Part shown: piece after piece, positions 1-5,656 of the stretch
How the letters are laid out: each line of letters begins with the position of its first letter
How positions within the stretch are numbered: position 1 is the stretch's first letter
Source of the DNA: Deltaproteobacteria bacterium
GTDB lineage: Bacteria > Desulfobacterota > Desulfobacteria > C00003060
Assembly: GCA_030667105.1 (NCBI GenBank)
Contig: DAOUWN010000121.1
Span: 1-6,735, forward strand
DNA: 6,735 bases
Reading direction: 5' to 3'
Notes under the pieces: generated by a model
What the model saw: the letters and a program-made list of their open reading frames with translations, nothing else
The model's database searches: none
Told to the model about the DNA's origin: nothing
Program-made: the position numbers and the translations under genes

Positions 1-101
1 AAGGATTCTTGTATCTCTTGAAGTTTAAAGACTGATCGAGCTGGGAATCCTTCCTTACGAGCACGTATTGCATAAGAGTCATGCCATCTGTGAGATTTCA
101 C
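1..101 (-). CDS. rlmE: RlmE/FtsJ-type 23S rRNA 2'-O-methyltransferase, N-terminal fragment
   Basis: The frame opens with GTG at 101 and runs off the left edge after 33 codons. The residues include RWHDSYAIRARKEGFPARS followed by VFKLQEIQES. This matches the conserved start of the FtsJ/RrmJ family (W-x-D-x-Y-x-x-[RK]-A-x-x-E-G-[YF]-x-[SA]-R-[SA]-x-[YF]-K-L-x-E-I), which methylates U2552 of 23S rRNA using SAM. The catalytic K-D-K-E residues would lie outside the window. A TGA lies in frame six codons upstream and no ATG intervenes, so GTG is the only ordinary start; no Shine-Dalgarno sequence precedes it. It lies downstream of radA in the same direction, separated by a MITE-like repeat. The family call rests on remembered family patterns, and a TlyA-like relative is the main alternative. 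Confidence 0.78.
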   Translation of the reverse strand, partial: MKSHRWHDSYAIRARKEGFPARSVFKLQEIQES

Positions 102-110
102 CCCGGACGG

Positions 111-138
111 AATATATCAACAAGTGGATCTTTTGCAA
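111..138 (-). promoter_or_regulatory. Candidate sigma70-like promoter for rlmE
   Basis: On the minus strand, TTGCAA (138-133) and TATATT (116-111) are separated by 16 bp, matching the consensus hexamers at 4/6 and 5/6. Transcription would start near 104, only a few bases before the GTG at 101, so a message from this site would be almost leaderless. It lies outside the neighbouring repeat element. This is sequence matching only, and a chance match is possible. Confidence 0.3.
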
Positions 139-148
139 GACAAAATTG

Positions 149-303
149 ACGGTCTCGTAAAAAGTCGAAAAACACCTCTTTCTGTCATTCCGGCGAACCC
201 CGGATCGTGGTCCGGGGCAGGCGCCGGAATCCAGTTTATCCAGCTAGTTACAAAGGCTCTGGACTCCGGTTTTCACCGGAGTGACGACTTTTTACGAGAT
301 TAT
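149..303. mobile_element. MITE-like foldback element between radA and rlmE
   Basis: TCTCGTAAAAAGTCG at 153-167 is repeated exactly, inverted, at 285-299, giving 15-bp terminal inverted repeats. Counting four outer bases per side (acgg/ttat, one of four pairing) gives a 155-bp unit. It is bracketed by the direct repeat CAAAATTG at 141-148 and 304-311, which looks like an 8-bp target duplication. Two strong hairpins lie inside. One is ATTCCGGCG (187-195) with CGCCGGAAT (222-230), enclosing CCCCGGA (198-204) with TCCGGGG (211-217). The other is ACTCCGGT (263-270) with ACCGGAGT (275-282). There is no believable ORF, so any movement would need a transposase in trans. It starts right after the radA stop and may act as a terminator there. 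Confidence 0.72.
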
Positions 304-314
304 CAAAATTGCCA

Positions 315-1688
315 CTAAAAGAGTGAATCGACCACATCAGAGATCGTGCGGACGCCAACAAGCTCCATAGTATCCGGTCTTTTGAGATGTTTCAGGTTGC
401 CGTCTGGAAGGAGGCACCGCTCAAAGCCCATCTTTCCTGCCTCATGCACCCTCGGTTCGATCCGACTGATTGGCCTAACCTCTCCGGTCAACCCGATCTC
501 TCCCAGCACCACTGTGTGTCCCTTGACAGGTTTGTCAAAGAGGCTCGATGCAATAACTGAGACGATCCCCAGATCCACGGCTGGCTCATCTATTCTTACG
601 CCGCCTGCTACATTCACAAAGATATCATCGTCTTTCAACTGCAAGCCGAGTTTCTTCTCCATGACTGCTACCAGAAGAGAAACCCTGTTGTAGTCAACTC
701 CAAGGACTGTCCGCCGTGGTGTGCCAAAGCCGGACTTGGCAACAAGACCCTGGATCTCAAGCAATATGGGTCTAGAACCCTCAATACTCGCTGTGACCAC
801 AGAACCAGGGACAAAAGAGGTACGTTCGGGGAGGAATACCGAAGAAGGATTCAGAACCTCGCAAAGCCCGCTGTCCTTCATCTCAAACACACCGATCTCA
901 TTGGTGGAACCAAACCGGTTCTTTACTGCCCGCAGTATCCGGAAAAGGTTGTTTTGGCCCCCTTCGAAATAGAGCACCGTATCAACCATATGTTCCAGCA
1001 GCTTGGGGCCGGCAATGGCTCCATCTTTTGTCACGTGTCCCACCAGAAAAATCGGAATACCTGTACGCTTCGCCAGGAGCATTAGGTGCATAGTGGCCTC
1101 TCGAACCTGGCTCACGCTACCTGGGGCAGAGGTCAACTCTGGGGTAAAGATGGTCTGAACGGAATCAACTACCATGACATCGGGCTCCATCTCGGCGGCC
1201 ATGGCTCTGATCGATTCAAGGCCTGTCTCCGAGACGGCCCAGAGTCCATCCGAACATGTGCCCAGTCGGTTGCTTCTGAGCTTGATTTGCTGTACGGATT
1301 CCTCACCGGAAATGTACAGCAGCTTGTACTTGCGCGATGCAAGTCTGTGTGAAACCTGAAGCATGAGGGTGGATTTTCCGATGCCGGGATCTCCACCTAT
1401 TAGGATAAGAGATCCTGGAACCACTCCCCCTCCGAGGACACGGTCAAATTCTTGTATTCCTGTGGCAATACGTTTGGCCTGGCTGATTTCCACACTGTTG
1501 ATAGGAACCGGCCGGGATGGTGAGGCTGCAGAAAATGCATGAACTGCAAGCCCGGACTCCAACTGGCGCCTTTCCTCAACGAGGCTGTTCCATTCACCAC
1601 AGTCCGGACATCTTCCCATCCATTTTGGCGTGTGATAGCCGCAGTTTTGACACAAGAAAACCGTCTTGCCTGCCTTCTTACCTTTCAT
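315..1688 (-). CDS. radA: DNA repair protein RadA (Sms)
   Basis: RadA is a cytoplasmic RecA-related ATPase that helps process recombination intermediates and extend branches alongside RecA. The 457-residue product has the family's parts in order. A zinc ribbon lies at C13-C16 and C27-C30. The RecA-like core carries Walker A GGDPGIGKST at 98-107 and Walker B VMVVDS at 171-176. The RadA-specific KNRFG motif is at 256-260. A Lon-protease-like domain fills roughly 280-457, including GGVRIDEPAVDLGI and GEIGLTGEVRP. Length is normal and nothing is broken. I chose the ATG at 1688 because MKGKKAGKTVFLCQNCG fits the usual RadA start; a TTG at 1736, directly after the fur stop, would add 16 atypical residues. 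No clear Shine-Dalgarno precedes either start. It lies 48 bp downstream of fur, probably cotranscribed. Confidence 0.97.
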   Translation of the reverse strand: MKGKKAGKTVFLCQNCGYHTPKWMGRCPDCGEWNSLVEERRQLESGLAVHAFSAASPSRPVPINSVEISQAKRIATGIQEFDRVLGGGVVPGSLILIGGDPGIGKSTLMLQVSHRLASRKYKLLYISGEESVQQIKLRSNRLGTCSDGLWAVSETGLESIRAMAAEMEPDVMVVDSVQTIFTPELTSAPGSVSQVREATMHLMLLAKRTGIPIFLVGHVTKDGAIAGPKLLEHMVDTVLYFEGGQNNLFRILRAVKNRFGSTNEIGVFEMKDSGLCEVLNPSSVFLPERTSFVPGSVVTASIEGSRPILLEIQGLVAKSGFGTPRRTVLGVDYNRVSLLVAVMEKKLGLQLKDDDIFVNVAGGVRIDEPAVDLGIVSVIASSLFDKPVKGHTVVLGEIGLTGEVRPISRIEPRVHEAGKMGFERCLLPDGNLKHLKRPDTMELVGVRTISDVVDSLF

Positions 1689-1736
1689 GGCAATTTCATT
1701 TGGACACTGAAAGCGATTAGGTCCAGAGAAAGACAA

Positions 1737-2171
1737 TCAGAGATGGGCTTTGCACCTCCGGCAGTAACCAGTTACCTCGAATTTGTGACCCTTGATCGAA
1801 AAATCGTATTTCTCTGCCAGCTTTTTTTCAAGCCGTATCAAAGACTTTTCTTGGAATTCGATGGTCTTGCCGCATTTTATACACCGAAGATGACAATGGT
1901 GTTCATGGCCGTAGATGTGCTCATAGTGAAGGTGGCCATCTTCAAAATAGGCCTCTTGAATCAGGCCGGTCTCCAACAGATACGGAATCAGGCGATAGAT
2001 GGATGGCTTTGAGACCTTATGTTTTTTTCGTTTCAAGCGTAAATAGAGTTCGTCCACGTCAAAGTGATCGTGAGTGGCAAAGATCTCCTCGATAATGAGT
2101 TCACGCTCGGGAGTATTTCTAAGGCCTTTTTCTCGAATAAACTCCCTGAACACCTCAATTTCGCTTTTCAT
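1737..2171 (-). CDS. Fur-family metal-responsive transcriptional regulator
   Basis: This 144-residue protein is a Fur-superfamily repressor, a dimeric DNA-binding protein that senses a metal ion or peroxide. Residues 1-80 form the winged-helix domain, with LRNTPERELI (17-26) and the recognition-helix pattern SKPSIYRLIPYLLETGLI (54-71). The dimerization domain has the structural zinc site C97-x2-C100 and C137-x2-C140. Probable regulatory ligands are H36, E84, H92, H94 and E105. The stretch HEHHCHLRC (89-97) has Cys93 where the common version has Asp. The start is ATG 2171, preceded by a GAGGGGTGAG ribosome binding site. radA follows 48 bp downstream. Whether it senses iron, zinc or peroxide cannot be decided from sequence; general Fur or PerR-like is likeliest. 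Confidence 0.93.
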   Translation of the reverse strand: MKSEIEVFREFIREKGLRNTPERELIIEEIFATHDHFDVDELYLRLKRKKHKVSKPSIYRLIPYLLETGLIQEAYFEDGHLHYEHIYGHEHHCHLRCIKCGKTIEFQEKSLIRLEKKLAEKYDFSIKGHKFEVTGYCRRCKAHL

Positions 2172-2328
2172 CTCTCACCCCTCGGTCAATTGGATAGGAA
2201 AAGTGCCTTTTTCTGACTGCAGAGTTCCGTCGAAGGAGGGACTACGTAGAATCGCAGAGCGATTTTGTGAGTCGGCATATTTTTTCTTTAACAGCTTGTA
2301 GCACTCTAGTCAACAAGCAAACCCTTCC

Positions 2329-2357
2329 ATTAGGTTCGTTCATTCTATGTTTGACAA
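2329..2357 (-). promoter_or_regulatory. Candidate fur promoter with overlapping dyad
   Basis: On the minus strand TTGTCA (2357-2352) and CCTAAT (2334-2329) are separated by 17 bp. The -35 is good and the -10 matches 4/6. The -35 lies inside a dyad whose arms are TTGAC (2351-2355) and GTCAA (2372-2376), a possible operator. A second weak candidate is TTGACT (2313-2308) with TAAAGA (2290-2285), also with a 17-bp spacer. Either would give a leader of more than 100 nt before the fur ATG at 2171. Neither is strong. Confidence 0.25.
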
Positions 2358-2392
2358 TGATAGGTGAATTGGTCAACAGGCTGGGGGCGCCA

Positions 2393-2518
2393 CGCGTATG
2401 AATGCGCGGGCTTCAGTGCGTCACCAACAAAATGACCACGAGAATCACCCACCCAGACCACACACGTCGGCAACCGGCTAATGCCCAATTGTGAAGCCGC
2501 GCATTTTACATAACCGCG
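2393..2518. repeat. Long imperfect inverted repeat, 76-nt loop
   Basis: The left arm 2393-2415 (ending in AATGCGCGGGCTTCA) pairs with the right arm 2492-2518 (starting with TGAAGCCGCGCATT). The arms align over 23 and 27 nt with a 1-base gap in one arm and 3- and 2-base insertions in the other, and no substitutions by eye. The 76-nt loop (2416-2491) has no clear internal hairpin. It could be a small mobile-element remnant, a structured RNA, or a foldback terminator-like region between the HU operon and fur. I cannot assign it to a known family. Confidence 0.5.
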
Positions 2519-2598
2519 AGACAAAGATCCGTGCAGTTTTGCGCGCAGTGATCAGGAAATAGAGATTATCACTAGACGCAGGGAAGTGGGAGCCGGGG

Positions 2599-2967
2599 TT
2601 ACGTCCCTACATATACTCCTCTTCCTGTTCTCTTGATCTTGCCCTGGCTAAACGCCCTGGAAACAATATTTCTTACCTTCTTCTCATCAAACCCGGTGTT
2701 TTTCATCAACGCGGGGACGTCAACGCCTTTCTTTGACCTATTGATGGTCTTGACCACCTTGTCAGTCGCAGTCGGCGCAACGGCTTTTTTCTTTGCAGGA
2801 GCTTTCTTCTTCGCAGCTTTAGCCTTGACTTTGGTTTTGGCTTTCGGTTTCTTAGAAGTTTTAGCCGTCTCGATCTCGTCAACCGCCTTGACCAGTCTTT
2901 CTGTCTTCTTTGTGAGGGCCTTCAGTTCCCTGGTTACGGCTTGCAGATCATTTGTCACACTCTTCAT
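2599..2967 (-). CDS. Histone-H1-like basic protein with winged-helix-like C-terminus
   Basis: The 122-residue protein has three parts. Residues 5-34 form a charged, heptad-like helix likely to be a coiled coil (LQAVTRELKALTKKTERLVK). Residues 36-64 are a disordered Lys/Ala/Pro tract (KAKAAKKKAPAKKKA), like histone H1 tails and bacterial H1-like proteins. Residues 66-122 look like a small winged helix: a first helix (TDKVVKTINRSKKGV), a helix-turn-helix (VPALMKNTGFDEKKVRNIVSR), and a basic wing ending KIKRTGRGVYVGT. The likely role is nucleoid binding or bridging, inferred from composition and from HU lying 64 bp upstream in the same direction. The start at 2967 is supported by AAGGAAGG upstream. 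I do not know a characterised member with exactly this layout. Confidence 0.85.
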   Translation of the reverse strand: MKSVTNDLQAVTRELKALTKKTERLVKAVDEIETAKTSKKPKAKTKVKAKAAKKKAPAKKKAVAPTATDKVVKTINRSKKGVDVPALMKNTGFDEKKVRNIVSRAFSQGKIKRTGRGVYVGT

Positions 2968-3031
2968 CTGTGGTTTCCTTCCTTTGTGATTTTGGTTTCA
3001 ATGCCTGTTTGCTTAACTCCTGCTGTGGACA

Positions 3032-3304
3032 CTAAATAGCGTCTTTAAGGCGTTTGCCCGGTTTGAACTTCACAGCATTGCGTGCCTTGATCTTTATCTT
3101 TTTGCCTGTCGCGGGGTTCACGCCTGTACGGGCCTTGCGACGGACCTTGGCAAACGTGCCGAAACCAACCAGTGTGAGCTTTTCGTCCTTCTTTTTGAGA
3201 GCTTTCTTGACACTGTCAACAAACGAGTTCAGCGCCTTGGTGGCCGCAGCCTTTGAGATCCCAGCATCCTTTGCCATCCGTTCCACCAGTTCTGCCTTTG
3301 TCAT
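3032..3304 (-). CDS. hup: HU-family nucleoid DNA-binding protein
   Basis: HU is a small dimeric protein that binds and bends DNA in the minor groove and compacts the nucleoid. The 90-residue product is full length and has the family signature GFGTFAKVRRKARTG (47-61) followed by VNPATGKKI. The intercalating proline is P64 in N-P-A-T-G. The N-terminal helices begin MTKAELVERMAKDAGISK. I chose ATG 3304 because a strong AAGGAGG lies 8 nt upstream and the protein begins as HU proteins do. The 18 residues of open frame above it (to 3358) reach the promoter and are not part of HU. It heads a probable two-gene unit with the H1-like gene. IHF is less likely, because the arm sequence is HU-like and no partner is seen. 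Confidence 0.97.
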   Translation of the reverse strand: MTKAELVERMAKDAGISKAAATKALNSFVDSVKKALKKKDEKLTLVGFGTFAKVRRKARTGVNPATGKKIKIKARNAVKFKPGKRLKDAI

Positions 3305-3312
3305 GATACTTT

Positions 3313-3319
3313 CCTCCTT
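3313..3319 (-). promoter_or_regulatory. HU ribosome binding site
   Basis: AAGGAGG on the minus strand, 8 nt before the ATG at 3304, is a near-perfect Shine-Dalgarno sequence. It decides this start over the in-frame upstream ATG at 3358. Confidence 0.85.
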
Positions 3320-3358
3320 TGGTTTGAGTGAATAACGAGCTACGTCGAACGTAATCAC

Positions 3359-3388
3359 CTAATAGAACAGGATTTTTCCGAAAGTCAA
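3359..3388 (-). promoter_or_regulatory. HU promoter
   Basis: On the minus strand TTGACT (3388-3383) and TATTAG (3364-3359) are separated by 18 bp, matching the consensus at 5/6 and 4/6. Transcription would start near 3352, giving a leader of about 48 nt that contains the strong ribosome binding site. A/T-rich sequence with A- and T-runs lies directly upstream, as expected for a highly expressed nucleoid-protein gene. Confidence 0.55.
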
Positions 3389-3397
3389 GTGAAAAAA

Positions 3398-3437
3398 CAC
3401 AATATATGGGTCAAAAAAGGTCAGGAGGCACAATATA
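3398..3437. repeat. Paired 9-bp direct repeats upstream of the HU promoter
   Basis: CACAATATA occurs at 3398-3406 and again at 3429-3437, with starts 31 bp apart (about three helical turns). Between them GGTCA occurs twice around an A-run (3409-3424). The near copy begins 10 bp upstream of the -35 box. The same-face spacing suggests a regulator binding site, but no known regulator is identified. Confidence 0.4.
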
Positions 3438-3687
3438 CTGTACTGAGTCCGCCCTTTTTCCCACTCAACATACTCTTTGAAGTGCTTTTTCAAGCCCCGA
3501 GAAATTGCTATTGGGGCGTTTGTTGTGGAGTTGTTGGTCTGGATGATGGCAGGATGAGAATCATTAAACAGGCAAAAGCTCCACCGCGGTGAATCCGAAA
3601 CTTTTGAAGTAAGGTAATTGAGGGCCTTAGGCGATAGGACGGCGCATCGGAGCCCATAAAAGCTGCTGCTAAGCATCGAGTAGATGC

Positions 3688-4329
3688 TCATATTGGTAGG
3701 TTTAGTTTACTTATCTCGAGGCACCTCTGGTCCAAGGAATCCTGGATGAAGTCGATAAGTTGGAGGGTTTCCTCGTATAGCTTTCGGCCAAGCTCTCGGC
3801 TGGCCTGAAAATGTAACCTCTGGTAGTCCTTCCTCCTCTTATCCAGCCGGTTCTCGATGATATCCTCCATGGACCAATCCACATTTCCAACCATCATCCC
3901 TCGCAGCATCCCGATTAACCCCAGTCGGTCCAGGTCATCTGCATAAAAGACCACCTTCTCAGCCACAGTCTCCGGGGGCAACATAGAGGTCTCCGTGTGC
4001 CGGACCACGATCTCCACAATCTGTTCGCGCATTTCATCGCCTATGCCAACAGCTCTCAAGTATTCGTTGGCGATGGTCGCCCCTCGCAGTCCGTGCAGCC
4101 GTCCGGTAATGGTCCCCACCCGACCGATATCGTGAAACAGGGCTCCACAGATCAGCACGAATGGATCTACCGAGTCAGGTATACTCTGGGCGATTTCAAC
4201 AGCATATTGCGTGACAGCCATGACATGAGAGTAGTCATGGCCCTGCAATTTGTGGTGTTTGTCTCGAATGAACATTTCTATCTTGCGAATAATGGCTACC
4301 TCCTCCTCGCTCAAATTCCTGGTGAACAT
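3688..4329 (-). CDS. HD-domain metal-dependent phosphohydrolase
   Basis: The 213-residue protein carries a clear HD domain of the type found in nucleotide and phosphate-ester hydrolases. Metal ligands are visible in order: H35 in GHDYSHVMAV, H66-D67 in ALFHDIGR, and the late Asp in YADDLDRLG (D131/D132/D134). H79 with the G83-A84 pair and H111 in VRHTE are further conserved-looking positions. The C-terminal part (about 145-213) is helical, charged and has no motif I recognise. It lacks the full (p)ppGpp-hydrolase pattern and a GYP motif, so neither SpoT/RelA nor a c-di-GMP esterase is suggested; the substrate is unknown. ATG 4329 has AGGAGGT 5 nt upstream. The gene lies 53 bp below the 399-residue unknown gene, probably in one operon. 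Confidence 0.9.
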   Translation of the reverse strand: MFTRNLSEEEVAIIRKIEMFIRDKHHKLQGHDYSHVMAVTQYAVEIAQSIPDSVDPFVLICGALFHDIGRVGTITGRLHGLRGATIANEYLRAVGIGDEMREQIVEIVVRHTETSMLPPETVAEKVVFYADDLDRLGLIGMLRGMMVGNVDWSMEDIIENRLDKRRKDYQRLHFQASRELGRKLYEETLQLIDFIQDSLDQRCLEISKLNLPI

Positions 4330-4382
4330 AGATGACCTCCTCTCTCACACGGCATATTGTGGCCAATTGAAGGACCATTATC

Positions 4383-5582
4383 CTATATCTTGAGCACATA
4401 TCGGGGAAGCAACTTGGCCACCAGTTCGCACAGATTCAGCTCCAATGTTTTGAGCACTACTTCCCGGCCCCGATAGGTGTAAGGGATTTCCCTAAGGTCG
4501 GAGAGCACCTTTTTGCCCCGGTCATTGAGCAGGTCTACCTCGAAGTATCTGTGATCGTTATGTTCGAAAACCCGGCAAACATTCAGCAGGTCCGGGAAGG
4601 TATAGCCAGACCCATGGGGGATGATGTTGGCCTTCTTCAACCTATCATATACCCCCAACCTTTGTGATCGCTGTGCAAAGCCCAGGGACTCGATTTCTTT
4701 CTCATCTATATTGGGCTTGCCCTTTACCAGATAGGCTGGCAAGTCCGCCCTCAATACAAAGGGAAAGATATGCTCCGGGTTGTTCTCATACAGTAGGTGA
4801 CAACCGAGGATGATCTCGTTCATATTCGCCAGCCCTTGGTGCACTTCGTTAGAGATGAGCTGAAACTCGCCGAAAAGACCCTCGGCTGCGAGAATACGCT
4901 TTTGTTTGGAGTATCCTTCCGCATAGCGGTAAAACTCATAGTATTCCTTGGCCCGAGAGCCGGTCAAAACGTGGAGGGGGCCGAAGGGAGTATCGAACCT
5001 CTCCGCCATGTCTCTAAGGAGCATGCTGCGGTCATAATAGAGGCCGAATCCTATAGAGTTATCCCCCGTTAATTCAGGGGCAGACGAATGGATGATAAAG
5101 ACATATTCGGAGAATTTGACATCCCCCAGGGGCTTTACCCAAAAGAGGTCTATGACGTGGTTGGAGAGGTGGAAGTCCCACTGGATCTCAATCCCATCGA
5201 TGTCTCTCTTTCGGTCCTTTAGCTTGTTGACCATACAGACCAGCTCTGAGCTGTCGGGTAATCGGTCTAGTCCTCCCACCAGCATCCCGCAGGTATTAGG
5301 TTTTACATCCAGGATCACCAGTTCGATGTCACCATCGCCCCAGGTGAGTTTTCCCCCATAGCCAAACCCGCTCTTCCACCGGGCGGCATTCCGGCTAATG
5401 GTCATGTCCGGACTAGAAATGAAGGTGGCATCCGACTTCAGGCCAAGCCGCTCCTGAACCCAGTGGATCTTGGCCAACCCATACTTCATATTGGCCCGAC
5501 AGAGATGGGTCGCTCCATCCCTCAGACCGGTAGAGAATATGTGGGCCTCAGCCCGGGCCAAAAGCTCATCCTTGTGTTTCAT
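4383..5582 (-). CDS. Conserved-looking protein of unknown function, 399 residues
   Basis: I do not recognise this protein. It looks real: it has 399 uninterrupted codons, normal composition, and GAGGGG 7 nt before ATG 5582. It appears soluble, with no signal peptide or membrane segment. Visible motifs are Gly-rich SGFGYGGKLTWGDGD (71-85), DVKPNTCGMLVGGLDRLP (92-109), IHSSAPELTGDN (164-175), FHLSNHVIDLFW (137-148), ISNEVHQGLANMNEI (243-257) and PHGSGYTFPD (322-331). The scattered His, Asp, Asn and Cys residues in such motifs suggest an enzyme, possibly metal-dependent. The last 70 residues (VFEHNDHRYFEVDLLNDRG to the end) look like a beta-rich tail and helix. Sitting between a DHS-like enzyme and an HD hydrolase, it may act on polyamine-linked or nucleotide metabolism, but that is inference from position only. 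Confidence 0.85.
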   Translation of the reverse strand: MKHKDELLARAEAHIFSTGLRDGATHLCRANMKYGLAKIHWVQERLGLKSDATFISSPDMTISRNAARWKSGFGYGGKLTWGDGDIELVILDVKPNTCGMLVGGLDRLPDSSELVCMVNKLKDRKRDIDGIEIQWDFHLSNHVIDLFWVKPLGDVKFSEYVFIIHSSAPELTGDNSIGFGLYYDRSMLLRDMAERFDTPFGPLHVLTGSRAKEYYEFYRYAEGYSKQKRILAAEGLFGEFQLISNEVHQGLANMNEIILGCHLLYENNPEHIFPFVLRADLPAYLVKGKPNIDEKEIESLGFAQRSQRLGVYDRLKKANIIPHGSGYTFPDLLNVCRVFEHNDHRYFEVDLLNDRGKKVLSDLREIPYTYRGREVVLKTLELNLCELVAKLLPRYVLKI

Positions 5583-5656
5583 GCTCCATCCCCTCTATAA
5601 ATTCAGAATCATTGACGTTACGCTCGAATCAAGAATGGGTTATCCATTCGCCGTAT

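Larger units (their letters stand above)
2172..2598. other. 427-bp gap between the H1-like gene and fur
   Basis: No confident gene lies here. The fur-proximal part holds the likely fur leader and promoter signals, including a compact hairpin AATCGC (2250-2255) with GCGATT (2259-2264) over a 3-nt loop. The distal part holds the inverted-repeat element annotated separately. A weak minus-strand open frame without ATG runs from a TTG at 2524 to a TAG at 2345-2347. After the H1-like stop there is only a loose repeat, AGTGAT (2547-2552) with ATCACT (2568-2573), with a 15-nt loop and no T-run, so no intrinsic terminator is evident. Confidence 0.6.
3305..3687. other. 383-bp gap between the HD gene and HU
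   Basis: The HU-proximal part holds the HU promoter and a pair of direct repeats upstream of it. The HD-proximal end has a 6-bp hairpin, AGCATC (3672-3677) with GATGCT (3683-3688), touching the HD stop codon but lacking a T-run. The 10-bp palindrome CACCGCGGTG lies at 3582-3591. A minus-strand open frame of 110 codons (3691-3359) spans the region, but I do not believe it is a gene because its end contains the HU promoter and the translation resembles no protein. Confidence 0.6.

Noticed and set aside
124..318. A 64-codon plus-strand frame.
   Set aside because: It runs through the foldback element, including both terminal repeats, and has no protein-like features.
1689..1736. TTG start for radA directly after the fur stop.
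   Set aside because: The extra 16 residues are unlike RadA N-termini, while MKGKKAGKTVFLCQNCG fits well. Neither start has a good ribosome binding site, so this is not fully settled.
1539..2012. A 157-codon plus-strand frame across the radA/fur junction.
   Set aside because: It is antisense to two well-identified genes and its translation resembles nothing; it is a shadow frame.
2393..2520. The inverted repeat as an integron attC site.
   Set aside because: The AAC/GTT triplets at its ends have the wrong orientation for RYYYAAC...GTTRRRY, and no integron integrase or cassette array is near.
2633..2989. A 118-codon plus-strand frame rich in Ala, Phe and Leu that looks like a membrane protein.
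   Set aside because: It is the antisense reading of the Lys/Ala-rich tract of the H1-like gene, which automatically produces hydrophobic codons.
3305..3358. N-terminal extension of HU to the ATG at 3358.
   Set aside because: It would start at the promoter -10 box, adds 18 atypical residues, and the strong AAGGAGG points to ATG 3304.
3359..3691. A 110-codon minus-strand frame whose ATG overlaps the HD stop codon (ATGA), suggesting translational coupling.
   Set aside because: Its 3' end contains the HU -35 and -10 boxes, it has no clear ribosome binding site, and the translation has no domain-like features. It is more likely an open stretch of intergenic DNA.
5633..5649. Hairpin GAATGG/CCATTC between the DHS-like gene and the 399-residue gene as a terminator.
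   Set aside because: The stem is only 6 bp, not GC-rich, and no T-run follows on the minus strand.
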